From assembly GCF_052857255.1 (NCBI RefSeq), contig NC_135505.1, positions 64,165,649 through 64,229,648 of the forward strand: a DNA stretch of 64,000 nucleotides. Direction: 5' to 3'. The stretch comes from Amblyomma americanum (lineage: Eukaryota; Arthropoda; Arachnida; Ixodida; Ixodidae). Below the pieces are notes generated by a model that worked only from the letters and a program-made list of their open reading frames with translations, made no database searches and was not told the DNA's origin. Positions 22,630 through 33,994 of this stretch are shown in pieces. The translations under genes were made by a program, and so were the position numbers. Every line of letters starts with the position of its first letter. Within the stretch, counting starts at the first letter, position 1.

Positions 22630-25586
22630 TCAGAGAATGTCCACCACACCAGTGTTTCTTAAAAACACTAAAAATTGTTTTGTCCCGTGCACACCCGAAG
22701 CCGCGTTTCTCCAGGGTCCAAGGACATGCTCGATGAGCACGGAGCTATCCTGTCGGAGTCCTAAAACACTTAAAAGTGTCTTGCGAAGATTGTTGAAGCA
22801 TTTGCAGCCGGAGATCAAATGTGGCAGGTCCTCGGGCACACCACATGTGTGGCACAGATGGCTACTTATTGCATCAATTTCATGTAAATAAAATTTAGTG
22901 AAGGCAACGTCCAGGAGAATTCGGTGGAGGCAATTTTGATCACGTCTAGTTATATTGCGTGGCATGCGGAAGTCACAAGTGGGGTCAATACGAAGAAGGG
23001 GTCTGTATTGATGTTCCGGATCGCACCACAAAGAGCATTGCGTGTGCCAGAATTTTGTACATAGAAATCTCGCCTCATCACTGCGAGAAAACGGTATAGG
23101 TAGGAGCAAGCTGGTGTCACCATGCACCGACCTCGCTGCACCGTCAGCGTGATCGTTGCCTGCAAGGCCACAGTGAGCGGGTAACCACTGCAGCTCAACA
23201 CGATGGCCAAGCTCACAGGCCGCGGAGTGGAATCTAAGTCATCGATTATCAGCTCTTGAAGGCTTCCTGATGATTTTATAGATTGTAATGCAGCCCGAGA
23301 GTCACTGAAAATAACCCACGCTGGTGGGGGTTGTTCAATAATGAAAGTGAATGCTGCTTGCAGAGCAGCCAGCTTGGTATCAGTAGTCGAGATGCGATGG
23401 CTGAGTAACGCCGAAATCGTGGTGCGCGTTGACGGAACCCAGACGCCAATCGCTGATGAGACGGATGTGACAGAGCCATCAGTGTAGATGTGACGGTACG
23501 CACTGTATCATCCACAAATGTGTTCAAGGGCAAATTATTTAAGTGCAGGACCGGGGGCGGTTGTTTTTGTTTTGATGCCAGAAACCATTGTCTTTATTTG
23601 CCATGCTGTGTACCTCAAAGGTGGAGAGGAGGTCGTCAAAGGGCGCTGTTGGGAGAATATCAGAAACTTCCTCTATGCAGTGCACTGCGAGTGGGTGGTG
23701 AGGTACACGGGCCACGAACCGCATCTGGGCACGAAGCAACTCCTGGGTTAGCAGTACTGATGCAGATAGACGTCTGCTCTCTGCTAGAGTACCCACTGTG
23801 GAGGTGGTCTTGGGAAGACCGAGGCAGATTCTCAAGGCCTTAGCTTGCATAGCTTCAGGGAGTTTGATATTTGTTTCTGAGATACCCTGAAGAGCTGGGA
23901 GACTGTACCGTAGGAGGCCTTCACACAGCGCACCATACAGCCGTAGTAATGAAGGTGTAGAGCAACCTTTTCTGGTGGTGGAGAGCATACGAAAGATAGA
24001 GGCGTTAGAGCATAGCTTGATTTTAAGCCGTTTTACATATGGGGACCATGACAGTGACCTGTAAAATGTCACCCCTAGGAATTTATGGATTGTAACGTAT
24101 GGTATTGGGGTACCAGAAACTTTCAGCACGAAGCGTGAAAGATCGCGCTTCGAAAATGCAAGTTCTGAGCTTTTATATGGCGACATGACGTGACCGCGCT
24201 TACTTAAAAACGATTCTATGCAAACTATTGCCCTCTTTAATCGGGTATGCGCAACGCGCCTGTTGCGTCCGGAACACCATATACAGATGTCATCGGCTAA
24301 AGGGAGATTTCAACTATAGGAGGCAAGCATTATTCTAAGCCTACCAGTGAGATGTTGAAAAGTTTGTGACTTAAAATCCCCCCGTGAGGGACTGCGCAAA
24401 ATATTTGATGCAGAGCTGTGTCGCCTTAACTTGTTGACATGAAAATCGATCTTTCGTGCAGATTATCGCACAGCCAGTTATGCATCCGTCCACCAATGTC
24501 AATTGACTGTAAGGGTGAATGAATGGCTTCATGTGTGACGCTGTCAAATGCTGCCTTCACGTCAAGAAACACAGCAGTCATGATAGACCGCTCTGTTTTG
24601 CTGCGTTTAACACAATTTGTGAGGACAATAACGTTGTCAATGCTGCTGCGTCCTTTTCGGAAACCGGACTTTGCCGAAGGGTAAATATCTCTATTTGTTA
24701 GGTCCCAGGTAAGGCGCTAGTGTACCATTTTCTCCATCAGTTTTTCGACGCAGCTCAGAAGAGCAATGGGGCGGTAAGCGTTTAAGTCAATTAAAGGTTT
24801 TCCAGGCTTTAGGATAGGTGTCACACGCGCACGCTTCCAACACGTTTCAAGGCTGCCGGTCTCCCAGGAGGTGTTATAAACGGCGAGCAGCTGAACCATG
24901 GCCTTACTTCTCAGATGAGAAAGGGCAGTGTTGCTTACACCGCCCAGTCCTGGGCACGATTTTCTATTGGTAGCTGCCAAAGCCGCAAGAAGTTCTTTCA
25001 TGGTGAACGAATCATCACGGAGGGCAGTATTAGATGAAGGTCTAAAGCTTTGGAGAGACAATGGCACCGATATGGCCATTAATCGAGTAGTGATCTTAGA
25101 ACAAAATGCCTCCGCTGCATCGAGACGAGAAATATTCGCGGGTACAGCTACGCAGTTAAAAGATTTAGTGGGGCGGGCTGACTACTGAGGCTGCGTTCAA
25201 TACTCCATATCTTAGAAAGAGAATTACTAGGATCAAGCTACGCACAAAAGGATCGCCATTCCCGTCTTGCCAGCTTGTCCAAATGACGTTGAGCATGATT
25301 CTGTGCGCGCCTAGCAACCCTGATGTCTTCTCTATAATTTTTTCTGCGTGCTCTCTGCTCGGCGGCGAATTGCTCGAAGTCGCTCATATTCAGCATCTGC
25401 AGTTGAGTGCACTTTTGATAGCATTGTAATCTTAGTGCTGGACGTCTCAGCACGTGATACAGTATCGATAAATTTTTCATAATTGAAGTTTGAGAGGTCC
25501 ACTCTTTCAACTTTGTCAGCGAAAAGTTCCCAATTCGTGTAGCGTGCTACACGCCCCAGTGAACTTAAGAAAGCACCCCCAACCTC
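22630..25586 (-). pseudogene. I-like LINE ORF2: linker, reverse transcriptase, RNase H, C-terminal zinc motif
   Basis: From high to low coordinates: the linker with NWELFADKVERV; RT start with SCPGLGGVSNTALSHL and RARVTPILKPGKP; then NAYRPIALLSCVEKLMEK. In the next frame come AKSGFRKGRSSIDNVIVL, TAVFLDVKAAFDSV and SLYADDICIW (YADD box intact). The 24186-23539 frame covers the thumb and post-RT region (FLGVTFYRSLSWSPYVKRLK). RNase H carries SDSRAALQSI and LPAHCGLAGNDHADGAAR. The C-terminus has LCHTCGVPEDLPHLISGC. At least four frame breaks separate these segments. The catalytic boxes are well preserved despite them, suggesting moderate age. Confidence 0.8.
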
Positions 25587-25591
25587 TATAT

Positions 25592-25748
25592 TGTGATAGC
25601 GCGACGGTGTGCTGTGACGTTATCGCGGCCTATGACGAACCATGATTCCGTGCTCTGTTATCACGCCGCTCGGGCCTATATATATATCCTGTGTGCGTTT
25701 GAATAAACGTTCTTTGCTCGTCGTCCACGTCTGGCGTCAGTCATATCA
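25592..25748 (+). repeat. Putative 5' LTR, about 157 bp
   Basis: It starts TGTGATAG and probably ends TCATATCA at 25748, with a CTATATATATATCC promoter box near 25676 and GAATAAAC at about 25701. After TC comes TGGCGACGAGGC, which suits a primer-binding site (TGG pairing with a tRNA CCA end). No direct copy of this LTR occurs at the other end. Confidence 0.6.
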
Positions 25749-25976
25749 TCTGGCGACGAGGCACTTCCGCCATGCGGGGGAGGCCGGCTCGGCACGGCGG
25801 CAGCAACGTTCTGCACGAAGAAGACCAGCGGAAGGAACCGGCACGTTTGTCGAGAGCCTGACCGTGGACTAAGCAGTACGTGTTCAAGGAGCACGACAGC
25901 GAGCGAAAGCATCGAGAGACGCCCAGCGGAACTGCCGACGGAGGAAAGTGACAACGGACGCAACGTGTGATGAGTA

Positions 25977-27404
25977 TTGCAAAAAATGCCTTCGTACCGA
26001 AAGATAGCGGAGTTTGATGCTACGACGCAGAACTTTGAATCATACGTGGAACGTTTTGAACTTTTTGTTGTCGCGAATGAAATCGCTGAGGAGAAAAAAC
26101 TGTCTGTGTTTTTGACTGTTATTGGCGCGGAAGCTTATGAGGTGCTAAAGAGTCTTAGTGTTCCGAAAACGCCCGCTGAACACACGTATACTGAGGTAAA
26201 GCGCTTGCTTCAAACCCATTACTGCCCGAAAAGCTCTGTGATTGCCGAACGTTGCGAATTCAATCGCCGCGTGCAACCAGAGCATGAAGGTGTGGAAGAG
26301 TTTATTGTTGAATTGAAACACTTGGCCAGGAAGTGCGACTTTGGCACATTCTTGCAAGATGCGCTGCGGGACAGATTAGTTGCAGGATTGCGGAACGAGA
26401 AAAGCCAGCGCGCATTGTTCGCTGCCGAGAATTTAACGTTCGAGGGGGCGTGCAAAATTGCATTGGACCGGGAACTGGCTGCAAAAGACGCCGCGACAAT
26501 GCAAGCGAAGGAAGCAAACTTATCGTTTCATTCCTTGCAGGCTAAGAGCAAGAGCGCAAGGAACGAAAGATTGCCGAGATCGACTCCTGACCAAGTGCCA
26601 GTGAATTCGTCCTGTGAAAGATGCGGCAGGAAGCATGAATCACAGAAGTGCTGGTAAAAAAATATAAAGTGCCATAAGTGTTCAAAAGTTGGTCACTTGC
26701 AGAAAATGTGCCCGAAGGCATATCTGGGAATGCTAAATTTTTATTCAAAATTTTTGGATAACGTGTCCACAGTAGCACAGCCACTTTACCAACTTCTAAA
26801 GATGGATCAAAAATGGTCATGGTCCAAAGAATGCAGCGACTCTTTCCACTCCACCAAAAAGCTGCTCACAAGCAGCAAAGTGCTAACCTTCTATGATGTC
26901 AATAAGCCTATCGGCATGCTCTGCGACGCATCATCGTATGGCTTGGGAGCTGTTATTTTTCATGAGACAGCAGACGGCAGCGAACGTCCCATAGCTTTTG
27001 CCTCTCGAACGCTGACAGCCGCAGAAAAGAAGTACCCGCAATGTGAACGCGAAGCCTTGGCTTTGATTTTCGGGTTAAAGAAATTCCACCGATATTTATA
27101 CGGGAGGGAATTTACACTCTATACTTACCATCAGCCCTTGCTGGGAATCCTTGGCCAGGATAAACCAATGCCTACTTTGACCGCACTGCGCATGCAGCGT
27201 TGGGCCATGATACTCGTTGCCTACAATTATCGGCTCAGGTATCGCAAGGGCAAGAACCTGGAAGTAGGGGACGCGCTGTCCAGATTACCGCAGGCAGAGA
27301 AGGCAACTGATGTCTCGGAAGAATGCTTAGCAGTATTCGAGAGCCTGCCGTTAAATGCTGCGGAAGTTGCTAAGGCCACAAAGCGGAATCATGGTTCGTC
27401 ATAG
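25977..27404 (+). pseudogene. Gag and RNase H fused in one frame (one internal stop)
   Basis: Codons from 25985 encode a Gypsy gag: FDATTQNFESYVERFELF, then AYEVLKSL, YTEVKRLLQTHY and the FNRRVQ-EGVEEFI-ELKHLA capsid signature. A first CCHC (CERCGRKHESQKC) is followed by a stop at 26655-26657. The same frame then gives a second CCHC (CHKCSKVGHLQKMC) at 26669-26710. Immediately after CPK it continues with AYLGMLNFYSKFL, the RT connection, and RNase H (CDASSYGLGAV, EREALALIF). The third catalytic region reads YTYHQPL where families usually have YTDHKPL, so an Asp is lost. Protease and the RT palm have been deleted cleanly. Confidence 0.75.
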
Positions 27405-27447
27405 GCCGCGATAACGTCACAGCACAGCACAGCGTCGCGCTATCACA
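27384..27447 (-). repeat. Inverted copy of the LTR start
   Basis: The 64 nt are the reverse complement of 25592-25650 apart from one 5-nt duplication (GCTGT) and a base change beside it. The coding frame of the RNase H part runs into it, ending at 27404. It is the right boundary of the insert. Confidence 0.85.
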
Positions 27448-27452
27448 TATAT

Positions 27453-28150
27453 ACATAGGAAGATGATCGCTGCCATGAGATTCTATGCAAACACTCCAGG
27501 TTGTTGATGACCACAGATGATTTGAAATCATCGAAATTTCAAGGGCTTTGAGTCTTGTACCTTGATAAAAGGTTGCCTGGCCGTTGTTGAGGACAATGAA
27601 ATTGTTGTACTATGCGAAATCAAATAACTGTCGTCCTCTGGCTGTTCATCTGATGTCTCCCCAAGCAGGATGATGTGCTTTGAAATCACCCGTAAGGATG
27701 TGCGGCGCAGGGTTACTGCGTACGATAGCCTCAAGGTGGTCGATATCAAAGTTGACACGGGGGGTACAGGAAACTTCTCATTCCACTTTATTTTTGTTGT
27801 TACTTTCGATTTTAGCCGGGAATGAGACTCCGATTGGGGGGTATGCACCCGATGATCACTGTGAAATACAGGTTCATGACCTTGACGGTGGCCTGAACAT
27901 ATTCATTCCGTGCGTCGGCAGTTATGGGTTGTGGAATGGTGGTGCCGTCTTTCGGAACAGCTAAAAGAACTTTGCTGATGTCAGCACCTGTCACCGAGTT
28001 CAGAACGGTATATCCTGAAAGACGGATAGTAGTACGCAGAAGGGATTATGAGGTGGTAATGATCTGAAAACGGTGCTTCGAAACAAATTGTCGGAAATCA
28101 GACAGTCGTGGACGAATGCTGCAGGCATTCCATTAGAAGATGGTGGCCTT
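27453..28150 (-). pseudogene. I-like LINE ORF2 endonuclease, N-terminal part
   Basis: The minus strand starts with WNACSIRPRLSDFRQFV, equivalent to the WNxRSI start of I-type endonucleases. It continues in another frame with SKVLLAVPKDGTTIP, then HILTGDFKAHHPAWGD near 27690 (GDFNAHH box, Asn replaced by Lys), LNNGQATF and ESHGSDHLPMY just before the Gypsy-derived insert. Domain order is right, and at least three frame changes or stops break it. Confidence 0.7.
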
Positions 28151-28249
28151 GTTACTGAAGATTTGCGCGCTAGGGCGAGTAGCTGGTCTATTGAGTGCTA
28201 CCGCTTTTGTGCAAGAAGAGGTGCAATGAATTCAAGGATTGTTAGGATG

Positions 28250-29600
28250 GCCTTCGCGACAAGCGAGTAGTGTGGTGTAAGGAAAGCGCGGACTGCCGCA
28301 ACAAGCTAGCACAGAAGGGAACTGGTACTATCGGAAATTTGCGATTAGATCCTTCACGTGGGTGGTTCCAGGTTCCATACTGCAGCTGCCGTGAGGTGTT
28401 CACTTTTGTACTCGCTACAGGAGGTGGATCAACATTTTGGCACGGTGAAAGAGGAGGAAATTCAACCACGTCCTCAATGCTCAGGTGACTGGCTTTATCT
28501 TTGTCCGGCGATTGGGGAGCTTTCTTCCCAGGCGGTGAATTTTTCCTGCAGCGACTTTCCCGGATTTGGTTTTGCTCAAGTAGAGGAGTTTTGCGTACTT
28601 ATAGTCTGTGTTATTTGAGTTCTTGTACCTGTAGATAATTTTACCCTTTTGGTGTGCAGTGCAGCGGAAAAACGTTCGCCTCATGCTGCTTACCGCAGTT
28701 AAGAAAAAGGGGGTTCTCACTTGCACATTCATTGCGGTCATGGCTGCCACCGCAACGAGAGCAGCCCAAAAGGCAAGTCGGCAAGCGGTAGCCACATGGC
28801 CGAAGCGTTGACTAATGGTGCATTGCCGTGGTGTATGAATGTACTCGTACACACTGTACCTTGTATATCCCAGAATCACGTATTGCGGAGCAGGTTCTGT
28901 CGCAAATACAATGCGAACATTTTGTGTTTCCAAGCCGGCGGACGGATTTTATCGGAGCTCTTTGTAGCAGCGCTGAGTAGATATGTAATTGAGAGAGATC
29001 CAGGGGGACACCCTTAATGACACCCACACCGCAGTTGCTGGGGCGAGGCTCGTAGGCTTGAACTGCAACTCCAGATATATGCTTGTTATTTGCAAGAGGC
29101 ATTCAGTTGCGTGCACTGCACGGGTGTCAACTGCCAGAAGGTTTAGGCGCTTGTTGGGACGAACTTGAAGAACGCCGTCTGGAGCCACAGATTCTACACC
29201 TTGTCTCAATGATAGTGGATTAATGCAGGTAATGCGGTACCCGGAATCTAATGGCTTGATGACAACCGTAAGGTTGTGCTTATGAGTTTGAGGTGCATGC
29301 GGAGTATTTGCACTCATAAGTGACCGCTTTGAGCCGCAACGGCGCTTTCAAGGCACTTGAATAAATCTCTCAGACCCTTCTCCGGACTTTGCAGTAGTGT
29401 TCATGTATATGATAATAGAAGAACCTGACGAATCATAAAAATCGTCCTTACCTGAAGGTAGTGGCAGATCCCGGCTTGAGTTGTAAGCATTAGGAGTTCG
29501 TTGTCCATGACGATCTGGAAATCCTGGTCCTGATGTAGCTGGAACAGAAGAGTGGATGCAAGACACCAAGCTTGAGGCAGCAGGTAGGGCGCTGCTAGGC
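28250..29600 (-). pseudogene. I-like LINE ORF1 (gag-like, RNA-binding)
   Basis: The frame at 29317-28949 reads HNLTVVIKPLDSGYRI and SVAPDGVLQVRPNKRLNLLA, then CLLQITSIY; it continues in a second frame (YEPRPSNCGVGVIKGVPLDL) and a third (VRIVFATEPAPQYVILGYTR). A zinc-knuckle position follows (QCTISQRFGHVATAC). The second Cys of the knuckle is Ser here. The end, DYKYAKLL and a lysine-rich tail, is followed by a EFPPLSP segment. ORF1 proteins of this kind coat the LINE RNA. The frame is broken several times. Confidence 0.65.
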
Positions 29601-29624
29601 CAAGCTTCCTGCATAAAGCTCTTG

Positions 29625-29800
29625 CGTTAAACATTGCCAGGATCAGTTTCCAACGGCGGCCTGTCTGGAGGCCAAAATTCTTGGCACCCTCCGCTACGTT
29701 ACATGTCTTTTTGTTGCCAGGTTAGTTGGTCATCAGTCGCTGGAGACTGAGGGCTGAAGGTTAACTGGTTTATTAATACAGGAGGTTGCGGCGAAGTGCT
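29625..29800 (-). repeat. RTE 5' end fragment
   Basis: On the minus strand CCCTCAGTCTCCAGCGACTG is followed by a CAACAAAAAGACATGTAACG block, a GGAGGGTGCCAAG block and CTGGCAATGTTTAACGC. It resembles the start of the RTE copy at 17525 (CCTCAGTCCCCTG, TGGCAGTGTTTAACG). It abuts the 5' end of the I-like LINE. Confidence 0.55.
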
Positions 29801-30682
29801 TTAGCAGGGTGGCCAAATCCTGCTCTGGTGAGGTAGAGCCTTGTCAGTTCGGGTCACCGAGAAAATGCGACGTCAGTGCCAATAAAAAAACTCATGGTGG
29901 TAGAAATTTTCTGGAGGTCTCCAAAACGACGTTCCTCATAGCCTAAGTTGAATTGGAGAGCCACACCCAAAAAGCCAACCATTCATGGCCATAACAACAT
30001 GCACGGCAGCAGTAGAGAATCGGTTCTAGCACTTTAAAGGCGTGGCCTCTATTCTCACCCGAACCTAGATATTCTCGTGTGTGCTTTATATTTTGAGTTC
30101 TCTCGAGATGTCAAAGGATTGGCGGACGACAAGCCACGAACAGACAGAGGTGAAAAGGTAGGCGTTAAATGCTTTCCTGGAGTAAGACACGCTTAAACTT
30201 TTACCTGCGCTATATATATCACACAAATCAAAAAATCCCACACAGTCCCATTCATTTACGTGCCCGATGCGGCTCCTGTCTAGGATCCAGTTTCGGTCCA
30301 ATCCTAGGTGGCCGAAGTTTAGTGTTGAAAAAATACCAAAAGCCCCTGTGCTGCACAATGTCAGTATATGATAATCAACCCCAAATGGTCTAAATTTCTG
30401 TGTAGCAGACTACTGCAGCGACCCTAATAGCCAGTGTGCCGCTTTGCGACGTTAAAATGCACATTTATTTAGGATTTTTACGCCATAAAAAGTTACACCT
30501 TTAAATCGAAGGCGAGAACGAGTTTATATAGCTGCCTGCACCATCTATGGTACATGCTGGGGTTGAGAACAGCTTGCTTAGAGCCGTCCTGAAAGTAGGA
30601 AAACGAACTAGTCGTAAAGAGGAAGACCTTTGAGATTAACTCCAAAGTCGGATTTCTCACAAATACGAATGTTTTTCTTTTT

Positions 30683-30810
30683 AAGGGTACATGGTAAGCC
30701 ATACCCTTTTCATGTATTTCACGGCATGTTTCAGGGCAGTTTTGTCAATAGCCAATACAGATAGCGCTTACCTGTTTATATCATTTTTATCGCAGATTCA
30801 TGTTCTTTCG
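30683..30810 (+). repeat. Dispersed repeat A, copy 2
   Basis: It aligns by eye with 9285-9420 in the same orientation (GGTACATGG-AAGCC, TTTTCATGTATTT, AGGGCAGTTTTG, ATAGCGCTTACCTGTTT). Confidence 0.5.
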
Positions 30811-31257
30811 ACCGCACCAATAGAATATATTCGTTCTTGAGGACTAGATTTAATGTCAAGTTTGGAGTTGTTTCTTTATATAAAATCAAAAGCATTTGCA
30901 TGCGCCAAATTTTAAAAGTCCAGCCGTAGATTTAGCAGTCTATCTCATATAGTTTTGACGATAATGACACCGTAAAAACAGAATTTTGTTGAGATAATTG
31001 ATTTCAACGTAAAAGTAACTTCATTATGAACTTTTCGCTTTGAGATTTGCTGAAACATTTTCCCCATAGGTACGATCTCGGCCGCCATTATTCATCTTAT
31101 TGTGTTTATTCATCTCATTATTAATCTCATTGTGTTTATTAAGCCGAAGTGCTCAAGATTGTACCTAAAGAAGTTTTTATTCCATTTGAACGAACAAATA
31201 TTCAGTTGATGTGATGTAGCTGGGTTTCAAACGGCTGATAGGACAATGTCTCTAATA

Positions 31258-31415
31258 AAAAGGTGGCCTGGCTGTTCGCTTCCTGCTTATCAAAGTTATT
31301 ATTAAAAGAGAAAAACGCAGGAGGAAATGCTGTACTGGAAAAGATGGAACAAAAAGTGTCCTATTAGAAATGAAACAAAAGTAATTTTTTTTTTGCTGAC
31401 CCTGTCCCTTTAAGA
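31258..31415 (+). repeat. Dispersed repeat B, copy 2
   Basis: It aligns by eye with 10365-10530 in the same orientation, including AACGCAGGAGGAAATGCTG, ACTGGAAAAGATGG, GAAACAAAAGTAATTTTTTT and the CCCTTTAAG end. Confidence 0.55.
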
Positions 31416-32249
31416 AAATTCTCCAAACCAGTTGGCTTTTCTGGCAAAATAGCAATGTGGTGTGAGCGGCCGTAGCATTGTCGCCTCCTGGGCACACGCG
31501 AGCCTAAGGTGCCACAACGTTCACTAGGCGCCGGCAGCTGTACGAACAGCAAGCAACCTTGCCCAGGAAAAGTTTGATGTCTCGTAAACGCAACGCTAGG
31601 GGCCACAAACATTTATATACTTGATTTTTACACTGCGAACAAAAATACGTCATCCATAAAGACATACATAGGAGTAAAGACAAACGCCTTAGTTTTGAAG
31701 CCAAAAATAAGAGCAATAATAAGCATCACTACGACACTGGACCTATTCTAGAACAATCATAAGACTATGTCACCGCACAGTAAAACCGTCTTTAACACAA
31801 CATGTGGATGCTTTGCTCCTGACGAATAAGGACGCTAAGTTACAGCACAATGAAACTAAGAAAAATGATAACTGCAGACAATTGTCCTCGGGCTCTAAGA
31901 TACTGCGCGGAACAAGCACAACAGTCAACAAAATATTGTTTTGATGTTTGGAAATAACAAGAAACCAGAGATATCAATTCAATTGAGCTGATCATTTGGT
32001 CTGCTTGGTAGCGTTTTTTAGGTAAGAAAAGCTTTAACAGCGAACTACTTTTTGTCACGGAGGAATAGTGTGTGGCACTCATTGCAGCTTTAAGTTGCGT
32101 CCGACAGCAAAATGCTAACCTCTCTTTTTCCTTTCAAATTTGAATACATCATACAAGGGTTCACCAAAGGAGCAGCAATACGTTGCCAGATATGTGTTCC
32201 TGGCTGCCTCCTCACCTGCAGGCCCTGGTGGCAACGGTTCTTCACAGTG

Positions 32250-32392
32250 AGTCGCATTCACATCAGATTACACAAGGTATTTACACAATTAGTGTAAGGA
32301 GGAAATGACCAGTCCAAGTCTTCCGCGCATTGAAATCCCGCTTCGCTTCGCTTTGTAGTCCAGACATAGGAACGACATGAAGCTGGTACACT
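32250..32392 (+). repeat. Local direct repeat, copy 1
   Basis: About 140 bp shared with 32945-33088 at roughly 90 percent by eye. Common blocks include TATTTACACAATTAGTG, AAGGAGGAAAT, TTCCGCGC-TTGAAATCCCG and CATAGGAACGACATGAAGC. The copies are 695 bp apart in the same orientation. Confidence 0.85.
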
Positions 32393-32944
32393 GCTACAAC
32401 CATTCGCTGTCTTAAGCTTCTTTGTTAGAAGTCTTTGAACAACCTTCCTCTTTTATGAGGTTCCAATATTTGGTGAACTAATCTCGCAAGATAGATTGCA
32501 GATGAAGCGATGGAATCACTTTTTTACTTTAAAACCTGAACACAGCACTTCTGTATTTTTTGCGAACAGAGTACTCAGGTATATAAAAAAAGAAAATATC
32601 ATCAAGCATATTCCTACAATTTAAAAATTTTCTTTTCGAAATGTTCCTTTGGCTAATGGTTTGGGAAACCTGTGCGGACAAGTATCACGGCAGCAAGATG
32701 GTGTCGCGAAGTGTCAGCACTACATTCTGTCCGGCTTTACTCCACGTTGATCTCTATTTTTTCACAAAAGCAGAACATTGCCTTCTTCGGCTCCTTCCGC
32801 GTTCTTCCGAAAGCGCGTCTCCTGATGGCGAAGGCGGTTCTCCAATCAAACAGGGTAACAAGTAGTTCAAATTCCGAAGCCACAATTGCAGAGAAATTCT
32901 ATTTGATATTTCTTTCCAATGTCTGTGTATATAGGAATCCGCGT
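32393..32944. other. Spacer between the two direct repeats
   Basis: This 550-bp stretch has overlapping open frames of 69 to 94 codons at 32641-32963 on both strands, but none shows a conserved motif. Nothing else is seen. Confidence 0.5.
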
Positions 32945-33088
32945 CGTAGGGAATGAGTCGCATTCATGTCAGATTACTCAAGATATTTACACAATTAGTG
33001 CAAGGAGGAAATTACAAGTCCAAATCTTCCGCGCCTTGAAATCCCGGTTCGCTTCGCTTTATAGTCCAGACATAGGAACGACATGAAG
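32945..33088 (+). repeat. Local direct repeat, copy 2
   Basis: Second copy of the segment at 32250-32392. Homology begins abruptly at GAGTCGCATTCA and stops after ATGAAGC, as expected for a local duplication or two copies of a short repeat. Confidence 0.85.
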
Positions 33089-33994
33089 CGGGGGACGAGT
33101 GGTAAGTACTATGCTCAGTTTCTGAACGGAGCTACAAAACAAGAACCGCACAACAGATAGATTTACGCACGATGTGCCCTGACACATCGACAGATTGACT
33201 GTCATAAAGGAGTGATTTGTGATTCCAGCTCCATTGAATTTGTTTCTTTTATGAAGTGTGCGAATGGCTGCTGTTTGCTTCTGGGCCCCACATGAAAAAC
33301 TGGTAACAGTAGGGGAACATTTTTCATGTCTATACGGGCTTCAGGAGCGATTTTTGCGAAAAAGAAGACAGGCAGGATTTTCAATGTATGGCTGAAAAAA
33401 AATGTGCAAGCAAGGCGCGGTCGAACAAAATGGGTCCGCAAGTATTGCTGTCATATCAACGGAGTAATTTTGAGCGCCGATTACTGGTTTACAAAGCAGG
33501 CACTTGAAATTTCACTTCACACATTAAAATTAAATTTCAAAACGAGTGCTAAAGTACATAACATTTAACGCGGAAAAATTCAGAAGCGCACTCTCTGCTG
33601 ACTTGGGTTGATTAGTTAGAAACACATGTATGATTAGGCTGGTAGTGTGCACTAAAATTCCTTATGTAGCATTCCGCTTTTCGTACGGATTGAGCCCTTT
33701 GCAATGTTTTAAGCAAACACGTAAACATTTATTCTACTTTACGGGGATTAGCGGAAAGAGCTCAGCGCGAAAGAATAGATCTCGCCTACTGGATCAGCGC
33801 TGTCTGCACATACACACACAAAGCACGTAAGAGGGTGTACATCAGAGTCTGGGTTGAAAGAATAAAAGAGAAAAAAGTTAGGTTCCGTATGGACGCTTCC
33901 CTCCGGTCATACAATATAAATTGCGTCATAACAAGTTGTTGCATTCTTTCCAGGGTAGCATCAGACTGAGAGCGAGTTCCTCTGAGCGAGTGGG
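33089..33994. other. Unassigned sequence
   Basis: Nothing is recognised. Open frames are 80 codons or less. If the adjoining GH18-like exon is real, this is its 3' flank; TATAAA-like and AATAAA-like strings (ATAATAAAAGAG is absent, but GAATAAAAGAG occurs near 33861 on the plus strand) give no clear minus-strand polyadenylation signal. Confidence 0.4.

Larger units (their letters stand above)
25592..27447 (+). mobile_element. Compact Gypsy-derived retroelement with inverted termini
   Basis: The left end is an LTR-like start (TGTGATAGCGCGACG). The right end is the reverse complement of that start, with a 5-nt insertion, ending CGCGCTATCACA. Both ends are flanked by TATAT (25587-25591 and 27448-27452). 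Between them lie a gag frame, two CCHC knuckles and an RNase H domain in a single frame broken by one stop. Protease, most of RT and integrase are absent. It lies inside the endonuclease of the I-like LINE, whose frame closes exactly when the insert and one TATAT are removed. Confidence 0.8.
22410..29620 (-). mobile_element. I-like LINE, near full length, interrupted by a Gypsy-derived insert
   Basis: On the minus strand the order is ORF1 (about 29600-28250), then ORF2 endonuclease (about 28140-27452), the insert (25592-27447), the end of the endonuclease and linker (25586-25080), RT (25079-24190), post-RT (24186-23539), RNase H (about 23520-23110) and a zinc-motif C-terminus ending at 22630. 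Without the insert it is about 5.35 kb, close to full length. An RNase H domain after the RT places it in the I group of LINEs. Several stops and frameshifts make it inactive. The 3' end near 22410 has a (GGAA)n-like run. Confidence 0.8.
29801..32249. other. Unassigned sequence
   Basis: No gene is recognised. Open frames do not exceed 90 codons and lack motifs. Two dispersed-repeat copies (30683-30810 and 31258-31415) are listed separately; the remainder is AT-rich with nothing I can name. Confidence 0.6.
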
